In this document: positions 41,467 through 49,573 of the stretch, piece by piece
Layout of the letters: each line of letters opens with the position of its first letter
Position numbering within the stretch: position 1 is the stretch's first letter
Assembly (NCBI RefSeq): GCF_017377775.1
Contig: NZ_JAFVLN010000005.1
Coordinates: 372,001 to 436,000 of the forward strand
Direction: 5' to 3'
DNA from: Streptomyces sp. VRA16 Mangrove soil
Lineage (GTDB): Bacteria > Actinomycetota > Actinomycetes > Streptomycetales > Streptomycetaceae
Length of the DNA: 64,000 nucleotides
Position numbers and translations under genes: made by a program
The notes under the pieces: generated by a model
The model's database searches: none
What the model was told of the DNA's origin: nothing
Seen by the model: the letters and a program-made list of their open reading frames with translations, nothing else

Positions 41467-42201
41467 GTGGCCGGGCGGACGTTCAACGACGACGTCGACT
41501 GGGACGGCTGGCCCGTCGAGTCCTATCTCGCCGAAAACTACCGGGAGCTGCATCCGTCGGACGCCGCCGTGATCGCCCATCACAGCTCCTGCTACCGGGA
41601 GTTGGCGGCGGGCGGGGTGGCGCGGGCGGTGGAGTTCGGCGCGGGGCCCAATCTCTATCCCCTGATGCTGGGCGCGGCGGTGTGCCGGAGCGTCGACGCC
41701 GTGGAGGCCGGCGCCGCGAACGTGGCTTATCTGCGGCGGCAGTTGGCGCACGGCCCGGATGCGAGCTGGGCTCCGTTCCACGCGCTCGCCCGGCGTCTCG
41801 ATCCGCGTCTTCCCGCGTCCTGCGCCGCGGCGCTCGCCCATGTCCGGGTGGTCCACGGCGACGTACGGGCCGTACCGGAGGGCGGGTACGGGCTCGCGTC
41901 GATGAACTTCGTCGCCGAGGGCATCACGGAGGACTTCGCGGAGTTCTCGGAGCTGTGCGCGCGGTTCGCGCGGTGCGTCGAGCCCGGTGGGCGGCTGATC
42001 GCCGCGTTCATGGAGAACATGCCGACGTACCGCATCGGCGCGGCGACGGTCTGGCCGGGCTGCCCCGTGGACGTCACCGCCGTCACGTCGGTCTTCGCCC
42101 CCCTGACAAGGCAGTTGGCGGTCACGCGGATCGACGCCGACCCGACGCTGCCGGACTACGGGGACTCCGGCATGGTGCTCCTGTCGGCCGTCGCGCGCTG
42201 A
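41467..42201 (+). CDS. SAM-dependent methyltransferase, NNMT/PNMT/TEMT-like
   Basis: A 244-residue class I methyltransferase. N-terminal WPVESYLAENYRELHPSDAAVIAHHSSCYRELAAGG and VEFGAGPNLYPLMLGAAVCRSVDAVE (SAM motif I variant) match the NNMT/PNMT/TEMT type, which methylates amines or thioethers. Further motifs: VHGDVRAVPEG (acidic loop) and CVEPGGRLIAAFMENMPTY. GTG start 8 bp after the oxoamine synthase stop. An amine made by that enzyme is an attractive but unproven substrate. Its last 80 bp overlap the convergent GH15-like gene. Confidence 0.82.
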   Translation: MAGRTFNDDVDWDGWPVESYLAENYRELHPSDAAVIAHHSSCYRELAAGGVARAVEFGAGPNLYPLMLGAAVCRSVDAVEAGAANVAYLRRQLAHGPDASWAPFHALARRLDPRLPASCAAALAHVRVVHGDVRAVPEGGYGLASMNFVAEGITEDFAEFSELCARFARCVEPGGRLIAAFMENMPTYRIGAATVWPGCPVDVTAVTSVFAPLTRQLAVTRIDADPTLPDYGDSGMVLLSAVAR

Positions 42202-43849
42202 GTCCTGCGGCGCCCAGCGCGTGCGCGGTCCCGGCGAGTGTCAGGTGTGCGCCCGCGCCCGGCGCGTTCCCGAGCCGCCGTCCGGTGGCCGGGTCCCAGC
42301 GTTCGGCGAGCAGGCCCACGTCGTTGCGGGCCGTGAGCACCCGCTCGAACACGGCCATGGCCTCGTCGTGACGGCCCGAGCGCGCCAGAACCTGCACACG
42401 TCGCAGTTCGTCGGCCGTCCTGGGCGCGGCGGGCCGTGGCGCGTCCAGGGCGGCGCGGACGTGTGGATGCCAGATGCCGTGGAAGCCCGCGCACACCGCC
42501 ACCGTGCCTTCCTGAACGGCGACTCGGGCCACCGCCTCCACCTGGCGCCGGATCCCCGCGCGCAGCGCGCGCCGCTCGGAGGCGGCGCCGTCCCGGCCCA
42601 GCAGCCGGGCGATCCGCAGACCGCGGTCGACGGCGACCCAGGCCATCAGTGCCTCGTGCACGGACGCGCGCGGCGCCGCCCGCGGCCAGGCCCGTTCGAC
42701 CGTGCGGGTCAGGTCCTCGGCGAACCGTGCGACGTCCGGGCCCGGGAGGGGCAGCCGGGCGCGGAGGGCGGTGTCGAGGGCGGCGAGGGCGTCCCCGTAC
42801 GCCTCGAAACGGAATCGTCCCGCGTCCGCGTCGCCGAAGCGCACGGGACGGCTGTCGGGGCGGTCCGCGAACCAGGTGGCGTCGACCTGTCGCAGCCGCC
42901 GCTCCCCCGCGATCCCGTAGACGGCCTGCAGCCCCTCGGCCTCGCCCGCCGTGGTGCGCAGCAGCCAGGCGATCCGGTCCGCCGCCTCGGTGCGCAGTCC
43001 GCAGTGCAGCAGGGTGGCGAGATCGGCACCGAAGCCGTCCAGGCGGCACAAGCGGCCGTCTCCGTCGTGTGCGCCGTCCGGTCCGTACGGGATCGAGGTC
43101 GTGGGTGCGTTGATCACCGCCCCCGTCGGGGCGTGGGTGAGCGCTTTCCAGGTGATCAGTGACCGCAGGACGGTCTCCCGCCCCGGCCCTTCGAGCAGGC
43201 AGTGTCCGCTCCAGCTCCGCCAGAACGCGACGGTCTCCTTGAGCAGGGTCTGCGCCGGGACGGCCAGCTCGGCCGGGGGGTCGACCAGGTGCGAGGGCGC
43301 CCAGACCAGGGTGACGGCGCAGCGTTGCCCGGGGGCGAGGACGGTGTCGAGCGTCGCGGTGCCAGTGGCCGGGTCGAGGGTCTCGTGCGCGGCCCCGTCG
43401 ACGCGCACCCAGAGGGCGTCGGGCCCGGCGACGGCGACGGTGCACGGGCCCGCGCCGTGCAGCCACGGCAGGATCCGCCCGTGGTGGAAGCGCGGTCGCA
43501 GCACTCCGTGGACCGGTACGGCGCCGCGGATCCCCTCCACCCGGCGCACCAGGCACGGCCGGGTGGCGCGGGGCGGCATGAAGTCGGTGATCCGCACGGC
43601 TCCGTCCGCCGTCTCCCAGACGGTGTCGAGGACCAGGGTGCCTGGCCGGTAGGCACGATGCGGACGGGCCCGCGCCACGCTCGGGGCCAGGCGCCAGAAG
43701 CCGTAGGCCGGGGTGCCGAGGAGAGCGGCGAAGGCGGCGGGTGAGTCGAAGCGGGGCAGGCACAGCCAGTCGACGGACCCGTCCCTGCCGATCAGCGCAG
43801 CAGTCTCGAGGTCCCCGAGAAGGGCGTGGTCCTCAAGGTGAAGATCCAT
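42122..43849 (-). CDS. Degenerate GH15-like (glucoamylase/trehalase family) protein
   Basis: A 575-residue relative of bacterial GH15 proteins. The N-terminal domain is well kept: LEDHALLGDLETAALIGRDGSVDWLCLPRFDSPAAFAALLG. The barrel is eroded. Family members read APTTSLPE..GGVRNWDYRYCWLRDA; here it is NAPTTSIPYGPDGAHDGDGRLCRLDG, without WDYRYCWLRD. The E-x-x-L after YGI-GER-L is RQVDATW. A stretch that normally holds EGAFLLCSFW is absent, with about 70 residues fewer. ARNDVGLLAER remains. It is probably not catalytic; a binding or regulatory role is inference. Start at ATG 43849; converges on the methyltransferase with 80 bp overlap. Confidence 0.75.
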   Translation of the reverse strand: MDLHLEDHALLGDLETAALIGRDGSVDWLCLPRFDSPAAFAALLGTPAYGFWRLAPSVARARPHRAYRPGTLVLDTVWETADGAVRITDFMPPRATRPCLVRRVEGIRGAVPVHGVLRPRFHHGRILPWLHGAGPCTVAVAGPDALWVRVDGAAHETLDPATGTATLDTVLAPGQRCAVTLVWAPSHLVDPPAELAVPAQTLLKETVAFWRSWSGHCLLEGPGRETVLRSLITWKALTHAPTGAVINAPTTSIPYGPDGAHDGDGRLCRLDGFGADLATLLHCGLRTEAADRIAWLLRTTAGEAEGLQAVYGIAGERRLRQVDATWFADRPDSRPVRFGDADAGRFRFEAYGDALAALDTALRARLPLPGPDVARFAEDLTRTVERAWPRAAPRASVHEALMAWVAVDRGLRIARLLGRDGAASERRALRAGIRRQVEAVARVAVQEGTVAVCAGFHGIWHPHVRAALDAPRPAAPRTADELRRVQVLARSGRHDEAMAVFERVLTARNDVGLLAERWDPATGRRLGNAPGAGAHLTLAGTAHALGAAGLSARRPTGAPCRSPRSPAASGRRRSA

Positions 43850-43998
43850 GATCGAACCGACGCCGCCTGCACAAAGCCGCACATTCAGGATAGTCTCATT
43901 TGGCCGTATTGCGACATAGGTTCCTTTCGTCGCACCATGGGCCGCCGAAGGAAAAGACGCAGCCCACGGACCACTCGGACCATGACTGGGGACATCGG

Positions 43999-44532
43999 AT
44001 GCGCGCTCGTCACCTCTCGGCCGTCGCCGCGGCCGCCCTGACCCTGACCGCCCTCACCGCACCGGCGGCCGTGTCGGCCGGCAGGCCCGCGGTCTGCTCG
44101 GAGAACGACCTGACGGTGCGCGCCGAGCCGTCCGACGACACCGAGGGCGTCGTGATGCTGAGCGTGCGCAACGACTCCGCGAAGGCGTGCGCCATCGCCG
44201 GGGCGCCCACCGTCACGTACGGGGATCTGGACGGTGCGGCGCAGCCGCGGCCCGTGCCGCACGGCGACCACCGGCTGGCCGCGCACGCCACCGCGTACGC
44301 GGCCGTCCGTTCCCTCGCCGCCACGGAGGACGCCGAGAACCAGGGGGCGGTCGTCACCTCCATCAAGGTGGCCGCGTCGCCCGACCAGGGCGGGCGCGGA
44401 TTCCAGGCGATGACGCTGGGCGCCCCGGCCGGGCTGCGCGTATGGGAACCGGTGACGACGCCGTGGCTGTCGTCGACGGCCCACGCCGAGCAGGTGGTCA
44501 GGGACGAGACCGAGGGCTGGTTCGCCGCCTAG
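43999..44532 (+). CDS. Secreted DUF4232 protein
   Basis: A 177-residue exported protein with an N-terminal signal (MRARHLSAVAAAALTLTALTAPAAVSA). The DUF4232 domain has VCSENDLTVRAEPSDDTEGVVMLSVRNDSAKACAIAGAPTVTYGDLDG, with two Cys likely disulfide-bonded. DUF4232 proteins are common in actinomycete secretomes and have no established function. The frame is open from 43900, but the ATG at 43999 has GGGGA upstream and starts the signal peptide. Divergent from the GH15-like gene; ends 6 bp before the convergent GH16 gene. Confidence 0.83.
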   Translation: MRARHLSAVAAAALTLTALTAPAAVSAGRPAVCSENDLTVRAEPSDDTEGVVMLSVRNDSAKACAIAGAPTVTYGDLDGAAQPRPVPHGDHRLAAHATAYAAVRSLAATEDAENQGAVVTSIKVAASPDQGGRGFQAMTLGAPAGLRVWEPVTTPWLSSTAHAEQVVRDETEGWFAA

Positions 44533-44538
44533 CCGCCG

Positions 44539-46410
44539 CTAACCCTTCTGTTCCACCCGCACCCAGTCCACCCGCGCCTGCACGCCGCCGCCCCTGATCG
44601 CGTCGACGGTGGACCGGGGCAGCCCCCAGTAGGGCGTGGTGACCTTGTTCCAGCCGGCCGGGTAGGCGCCGCCGAGGGCGAGGTCGAGGATCAGGTACTG
44701 GTTGTGCCCGAACACCCACTGGCCCCGCGTCGACTCCAGTTTCGTGCGGGACGTGTACTGCACCAGCCGGTCGTCGACCGTGAACCGCATGCCCGTGGGC
44801 GTCCACTCGACGGCGTAGGTGTGCCACTGGTCGGCGCGGCCGCCGTCGGGGTAGTGCTGGAGCGCGCCGATGTTGCCGTCGGCGGAGTAGCCGGGTCCGT
44901 GCAGGGACGAGCTGGTCCAGTCGCCGTAGCCGATGTTCTCCATGATGTCGGTCTCGCCCGAGGCGGGCCAGGACACCGAGGGGTCGTCGACATCGCTGCC
45001 GAGCAGCCAGAACGCGGGCCACAGCCCGTCGCCGACCGGCAGCTTCATCCGGGCGCTCACCTTGCCGTACGTGAAGTCGAGCTTGGTGTGGGTGTCGATG
45101 CGGCCGGAGGTGAAGTCGTACGTGCTGCCGCCGGCCCGGGTGCAGCCCTGGCAGTACGTGGCGGCGAGCACCAGATCGCCGTTCTCGGTGCGCACGGCGT
45201 CGGTGGAGTCGACGTACGCCTGGGACTCGCCGTTGACCGGGCCCATCTCCGTGCCGGTTCTGACCACGCGCCACTTGGAACGGTCGAGCGCGGCGTCGGT
45301 GAAGTCGTCGAAGAACGTGGTGCGGTACGTGCCCGACTGCTCGCCGGGCAGCGGCGGATACGCGGCGTCGGCGCTGCCGCCGGTGCCCCAGACCTGGAAC
45401 TCGTAGAGGGAGTAGCCGAACTGGGCGGTCGCGGGGGCCGGGTTGTAGAACGAGCGACGTTCTTTGCCGAGCATCCGGACGTAGCGGCCGGTGGCCGGGG
45501 CCGGCAGTTGGACGGTGTCGTGGCGGCCGGTCGCGTCGCCCGGGGCCTTGACGTCGGCGCGGCGGGCCGCGATCTCGTCGGCGCTCGGCCGGTAGACGGT
45601 GCGCCAGGTCCTGTTGTCGTCGGAGACCTGGAGTTCGTAGTCGACGGCGTAGGCCGCCTCCCAGTACAGATCGACGCTGTCGATGACGGAGGGGGCACCC
45701 AGGTCGACGGAGACCCATCGGTCGGCGTTCCAGTCGCTGGACCAGCGGGTCTGATCGGCCTTGAGGTCGGCGGGCCAGCCGCCGTCGGTGACGAACGCCG
45801 GTGAGTTTCCCGCGTGTTGGTAGTAGTTGCTGTAGGCGGGATGGTGCAGGGCGAGGTTGGTGCGGGTGGTCGACGCGGGGGCCGGGGCGCCGCCGTAGAC
45901 CTTGAACGAGTAGAGCGAGTAGCCGTAGGGGGTGGCGCGTTCGATGCCCCGCAGGCGGACGTAGCGGCCGGTCACCTCCTGCGGATAGGTGTGGGCGGTG
46001 ACGCTGCCGCCGGCGCCGGCGTCCTCGGTGTAGAAGGGCTGCCAGTCGGTGCCGTTCCGGGAGACTTCGAGGACGTAGCGCTTGCCGTAGGCGGCTTCCC
46101 AGTCGAGGGTCACGCGGTCGATGCGCAGGGTCGACCCGAGGTCGACGCGGAACCACGCGGTGTCGGAGAAGTCGCTGGACCAGCGGGAGTTGGCGTCACC
46201 GTCGACCGCCGCGGCCGGGCCCGTGGCGGCGTTCTCGCTGCCGGACGCGGTGACGGACGCGGGATCGGTCGCGTAGGCGGCGGCCGCCAGATCGGTGTTC
46301 CAGTCGGCGGCCGCCGCGGCCGCGGTGGGGGGTGCGGCGATGGCTTGCGGTGCCAGGGTCAGGGCGGTCAGGGCCGCGGTGGCGCAGAGCAGCAGCAGGG
46401 GGCGGCGCAT
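44539..46410 (-). CDS. Secreted GH16 beta-glucanase with two discoidin (F5/8C) domains
   Basis: A 623-residue secreted enzyme. Signal peptide 1-26. Two discoidin/CBM32-like modules follow (about 38-173 and 182-342), each ending with the same style GYSLYSFKVYG / GYSLYEFQVWG and carrying RWSSD and VDLG motifs. The C-terminal GH16 domain (about 365-620) has the catalytic ASGETDIMENIG: Glu486 nucleophile, Asp488, Glu491 acid/base. It probably cleaves beta-1,3- or 1,3-1,4-glucan while anchored by the binding modules. A LacI-type operator lies 63 bp upstream. The discoidin modules resemble the one in the glycosidase at 22.5 kb. Confidence 0.92.
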   Translation of the reverse strand: MRRPLLLLCATAALTALTLAPQAIAAPPTAAAAAADWNTDLAAAAYATDPASVTASGSENAATGPAAAVDGDANSRWSSDFSDTAWFRVDLGSTLRIDRVTLDWEAAYGKRYVLEVSRNGTDWQPFYTEDAGAGGSVTAHTYPQEVTGRYVRLRGIERATPYGYSLYSFKVYGGAPAPASTTRTNLALHHPAYSNYYQHAGNSPAFVTDGGWPADLKADQTRWSSDWNADRWVSVDLGAPSVIDSVDLYWEAAYAVDYELQVSDDNRTWRTVYRPSADEIAARRADVKAPGDATGRHDTVQLPAPATGRYVRMLGKERRSFYNPAPATAQFGYSLYEFQVWGTGGSADAAYPPLPGEQSGTYRTTFFDDFTDAALDRSKWRVVRTGTEMGPVNGESQAYVDSTDAVRTENGDLVLAATYCQGCTRAGGSTYDFTSGRIDTHTKLDFTYGKVSARMKLPVGDGLWPAFWLLGSDVDDPSVSWPASGETDIMENIGYGDWTSSSLHGPGYSADGNIGALQHYPDGGRADQWHTYAVEWTPTGMRFTVDDRLVQYTSRTKLESTRGQWVFGHNQYLILDLALGGAYPAGWNKVTTPYWGLPRSTVDAIRGGGVQARVDWVRVEQKG

Positions 46411-46472
46411 GGCTCTCCTTCACGGGTGCACGGGTTCGCACGGGTTCACGGAGCGAGCACACAGGGCCGGAA

Positions 46473-46484
46473 GGAGAGCGCTCC
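46473..46484. promoter_or_regulatory. LacI-type operator (GGAGAGCGCTCC) near GH16 start
   Basis: AAGGAGAGCGCTCCGG: the AGCGCT core with GGAG and CTCC flanks, one CT step shorter than the perfect copies at 25.5 kb. It lies 63 bp upstream of the GH16 ATG. Confidence 0.75.
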
Positions 46485-46691
46485 GGGCCGGAACGTAGGG
46501 GGTGGTTCCGCGGGTGTCAACGGGGGCCGCAGGGACGAGAGGGAAGAAAGCCCTTTCTGACACTTCCTGAAGTCCGGCACGACCCCAACTGCCGCTTCTG
46601 CGCGCTTTGTTGCCACTGCGCCTCGCCAATTCCGCGAAGTTCGGTCACAAGTCTTGACGTCCGATTCACACGCCTGAAGCATGCGTCGCCT

Positions 46692-46703
46692 GGAGAGCGC
46701 TCC
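46692..46703. promoter_or_regulatory. LacI-type operator (GGAGAGCGCTCC) near beta-helix gene start
   Basis: TGGAGAGCGCTCCCA, identical over 12 bases to the site at 46473, 42 bp upstream of the GTG start. This spacing fits repression of the adjacent promoter. Confidence 0.75.
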
Positions 46704-46744
46704 CACACCCCCACTCGTTCACTTCCTGAACAAGGAGAGCCGCT

Positions 46745-48550
46745 GTGCGCCACCCCCTCACTTCCCCCACGCCGCCCTCTGCCCTGTCCGGCCCCTCCCG
46801 CCGCACCGTGCTCGGCGCCGTCGCCGCGTCCGCCGCGCTGCCCGCGCTCGGCACCGCCACGGCCTCCGCCGCCACGGACAAGAAGGCCAAGAAGATCAAG
46901 AAGCTGGCGGCCGGCGGCGACCTCGGGCCGAACGTGATCGTGTTCGACCCGTCCACGCCCGGCATCCAGGCCAAGCTGGACGAGATCTTCCGGCAGCAGG
47001 AGTCGGCCCAGTTCGGCACCGGGCGCTACGCGTTGCTGTTCAAGCCGGGCACGTACAACGGGCTCAATGCCCAAATAGGCTTCTACACCTCGATAGCGGG
47101 GCTCGGCCTCTCCCCCGACGACACCACGATCAACGGGGACGTGACGGTCGACGCGGGCTGGTTCAACGGCAACGCGACGCAGAACTTCTGGCGCAGCGCC
47201 GAGAATCTCGCGCTCGTCCCGGTCAACGGGACGAACCGGTGGGCGGTCGCGCAGGCAGCGCCGTTCCGCCGGATGCATGTGCGCGGCGGTCTGAACCTGG
47301 CGCCCGACGGCTACGGCTGGGCGAGCGGCGGCTACATCGCGGACAGCCGGATCGACGGCAGCGTCGGCCCGTACTCGCAGCAGCAGTGGTACACGCGTGA
47401 CTCGTCGGTGGGCGGCTGGGTCAACGCCGTGTGGAACATGGTCTTCTCGGGCGTCGAGGGCGCGCCCGCGCAGAGCTTCCCGAACCCGCCGTACACGACG
47501 CTGGACACGACGCCGGTCTCCCGCGAGAAGCCGTTCCTGTACCTGGACGGCGCCGACTACAAGGTGTTCCTGCCGGAGATGCGGACGAGCGCCCGCGGCA
47601 CGACCTGGGGCAACGGCACCCCGCGCGGCACCTCGCTGCCGCTCTCGCAGTTCTACGTCGCCCAGGCCGGTGACACTGCCGCGACGCTCAACGCCGCGCT
47701 CGCCCAGGGCCTCAACCTCCTGCTCACGCCCGGGATCTACCACCTGGACGCACCGGTCGACGTGACGCGGGCGGGCACCGTGGTGCTCGGCCTCGGGTAC
47801 GCGACGCTCGTCCCGGACGGCGGCGCGACGGCCGTGAAGGTGGCCGACGTCGACGGGGTGAGGCTCGCCGGTTTCCTCGTGGACGCGGGGACCGTCAACT
47901 CGGCCACGCTGATCGAGATCGGCCCGGACGGCGCGTCCGCCGACCACTCCGCCGACCCGATCACCGTTCAGGACGTCTTCGTGCGGATCGGCGGCGCGGG
48001 CGCGGGCAAGGCGACCACCAGCATGGTGATCAACGCCCACCACACGATCGTCGACCACACCTGGGTGTGGCGCGCCGACCACGGCGACGGAGTGGGCTGG
48101 GACACCAACCGGGCCGACTACGGCGTCGTGGTCAACGGCGACGACGTGCTCGCGACCGGCCTGTTCGTGGAGCACTTCAACAAGTACGACGTGCAGTGGT
48201 TCGGCGAGCGCGGCCGGACGGTCTTCTTCCAGAACGAGAAGGCGTACGACGCCCCGAACCAGGCCGCCGTCCAGGACGGGGACGTCAAGGGCTTCGCCGC
48301 GTACAAGGTCGACAACTCCGTGACCACGCACGAGGGTTGGGGGCTCGGCTCGTACTGCTACTACAACGTGGATCCGTCCATCCGCCAGGACCACGGCTTC
48401 GCCGCGCCGAACACACCGGGCGTGAAGTTCCACGACCTGCTCGTCGTCTCGCTCGGCGGCAACGGCCAGTTCGAGCACGTCGTCAACGACATCGGGGCCG
48501 CCACCTCGGGCACCGACACCGTGCCGTCCACGGTGGTGTCCTACCCCTGA
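46745..48550 (+). CDS. Tat-exported beta-helix protein, GH55/pectate-lyase-3-like (often misnamed adenylyl cyclase)
   Basis: A 601-residue exported protein. The N-terminus has a twin-arginine signal (GPSRRTVLGAVAASAALPALG). Motifs seen: NVIVFDPSTPGIQAKLDEIF, QFGTGRYALLFKPGTYNGLNAQIGFYTSI, LLTPGIYHLDAPVDVTRAGTVVLGLG, HTIVDHTWVWRADHGDGVGWDTN and HFNKYDVQWFGERGRTVFFQNEKAYD. Two beta-helix halves are implied, like twin-helix GH55 exo-beta-1,3-glucanases. Close relatives carry the label adenylyl cyclase, which this fold does not support. The GTG start has AAGGAG. Operator and divergent GH16 partner suggest glucan action. Confidence 0.75.
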   Translation: MRHPLTSPTPPSALSGPSRRTVLGAVAASAALPALGTATASAATDKKAKKIKKLAAGGDLGPNVIVFDPSTPGIQAKLDEIFRQQESAQFGTGRYALLFKPGTYNGLNAQIGFYTSIAGLGLSPDDTTINGDVTVDAGWFNGNATQNFWRSAENLALVPVNGTNRWAVAQAAPFRRMHVRGGLNLAPDGYGWASGGYIADSRIDGSVGPYSQQQWYTRDSSVGGWVNAVWNMVFSGVEGAPAQSFPNPPYTTLDTTPVSREKPFLYLDGADYKVFLPEMRTSARGTTWGNGTPRGTSLPLSQFYVAQAGDTAATLNAALAQGLNLLLTPGIYHLDAPVDVTRAGTVVLGLGYATLVPDGGATAVKVADVDGVRLAGFLVDAGTVNSATLIEIGPDGASADHSADPITVQDVFVRIGGAGAGKATTSMVINAHHTIVDHTWVWRADHGDGVGWDTNRADYGVVVNGDDVLATGLFVEHFNKYDVQWFGERGRTVFFQNEKAYDAPNQAAVQDGDVKGFAAYKVDNSVTTHEGWGLGSYCYYNVDPSIRQDHGFAAPNTPGVKFHDLLVVSLGGNGQFEHVVNDIGAATSGTDTVPSTVVSYP

Positions 48551-48553
48551 GGC

Positions 48554-48790
48554 TCAGGGCCGGGCGGCGCCGATCAGTGAATCGTCGTGGACCCGCGCTC
48601 CGGGCAGCCGGTGCCGGGCCGCGACGAGGGCGGCGTCGATGTCGCTGGTGCCGGTGGCGACGCAGAGCGAGTAGGCGACGTCGTCCACGCGGCGCCGGGC
48701 GTCGGTGCCGCCGTCCTCGGCGTCGAGAACGCGCAGGGTCTCGTACTCGGCGACCAGGTCGGACAGGAGGGCGGGGTGGGCCAGCAGCAT
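48554..48790 (-). CDS. DUF5133 family small protein
   Basis: A 78-residue protein: MLLAHPALLSDLVAEYETLRVLDAEDG, then RRRVDDVAYSLCVATGTSDIDAALVAARHRLPGAR. It matches actinomycete DUF5133 proteins, small helical regulators or accessory proteins without a known biochemical role. The frame could extend to 48820, but the ATG at 48790 fits the family start. Its stop lies 3 bp after the convergent beta-helix gene stop. Confidence 0.75.
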   Translation of the reverse strand: MLLAHPALLSDLVAEYETLRVLDAEDGGTDARRRVDDVAYSLCVATGTSDIDAALVAARHRLPGARVHDDSLIGAARP

Positions 48791-48873
48791 CGGGGAGGGG
48801 TCCTTTCCGACGGGTCTCACAACGGGACACCGCCCCGCCTGCCCCTCGTGTCCCGGGGCAAACAGAGCGATGA

Positions 48874-49509
48874 TCAGTAGCCGGCGGTGAAGCGCTCGCG
48901 GTGGTGTCGGGGCCGCTCGGCCTCGTCGAGCAGGACGACGGCGAGATCCTCCATGGACAGGGCACAGGTGCCGTCGGCGGCCACGATCAGTTCGTCGGCG
49001 CCGAGCCGGTACCGTCCGGTGCGCTCGCCCGCTTCCAGGACGGCCGGCGGGCTCGCGTAAGCCCAGTCGACGTCGTACGGCGTGGTGCGGCAGACGTCGA
49101 GCTGTGCGTTGCAGGCGCGGGCGATGGGCAGCAGCGCCGACGGGAAGTCGGGGGTGTCCACGAGCGGGGTGCCGTCGGGAACGGTCAGGCTCGCGGCGCC
49201 CCCGACGAGCAGGAGCCGGACGCCGGTGCCGTGCAGGCCGGTGAGCGACGCGTGGGCGAACAGGGCCAGTTCGGGTTCGTTGCCGGGTGCGGGGCGGGTC
49301 GCCGAGACGACGACGTCCTGCCCCTGTGCGAGTTCGGCGATCCGGCGCGGGTCCCCCGCGTCGCCGGTGCGGATCCGCGCCGCGGCGGGCAGGGCCGCCG
49401 CGCGGGCCGGGTCCCGGACGACGGCGGTGACCTGGTGCCCGCGGGTCACGGCTTCGGTGACGACGCGGCTGCCGACGCTGCCCGTGGCGCCGAGGACGGT
49501 GATGTTCAT
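48874..49509 (-). CDS. NAD(P)-binding atypical SDR (NmrA-like)
   Basis: A 211-residue protein with an N-terminal nucleotide-binding motif MNITVLGATGSVGSRVVTEAVTRGHQVTAVVRDP. Further motifs are VVVSATRP and VRLLLVGGAASL, of the atypical SDR group. There is no classical YxxxK triad. It may act as a reductase or redox sensor; substrate unknown. It lies 65 bp downstream of the MFS gene on the same strand, probably co-transcribed. Confidence 0.85.
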   Translation of the reverse strand: MNITVLGATGSVGSRVVTEAVTRGHQVTAVVRDPARAAALPAAARIRTGDAGDPRRIAELAQGQDVVVSATRPAPGNEPELALFAHASLTGLHGTGVRLLLVGGAASLTVPDGTPLVDTPDFPSALLPIARACNAQLDVCRTTPYDVDWAYASPPAVLEAGERTGRYRLGADELIVAADGTCALSMEDLAVVLLDEAERPRHHRERFTAGY

Positions 49510-49573
49510 CGGGATGCTCCTCGACTGCGTAGAAGAATCGGGGGAGATACGAGCCTCGGCGGACTCGGGGGTG

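Larger units (their letters stand above)
46411..46744. other. Divergent promoter region with two LacI-type operators
   Basis: A 334-bp region between the GH16 gene and the beta-helix gene. No gene is visible. It contains GGAGAGCGCTCC at 46473-46484 (63 bp from the GH16 start) and at 46692-46703 (42 bp from the beta-helix gene start), one close to each gene. Confidence 0.75.

Noticed and set aside
43130..43152. AGCGCT-containing sequence inside the GH15-like gene as another operator
   Set aside because: Only the core and one flank match (GTGAGCGCTTTCC), and it lies in coding sequence.
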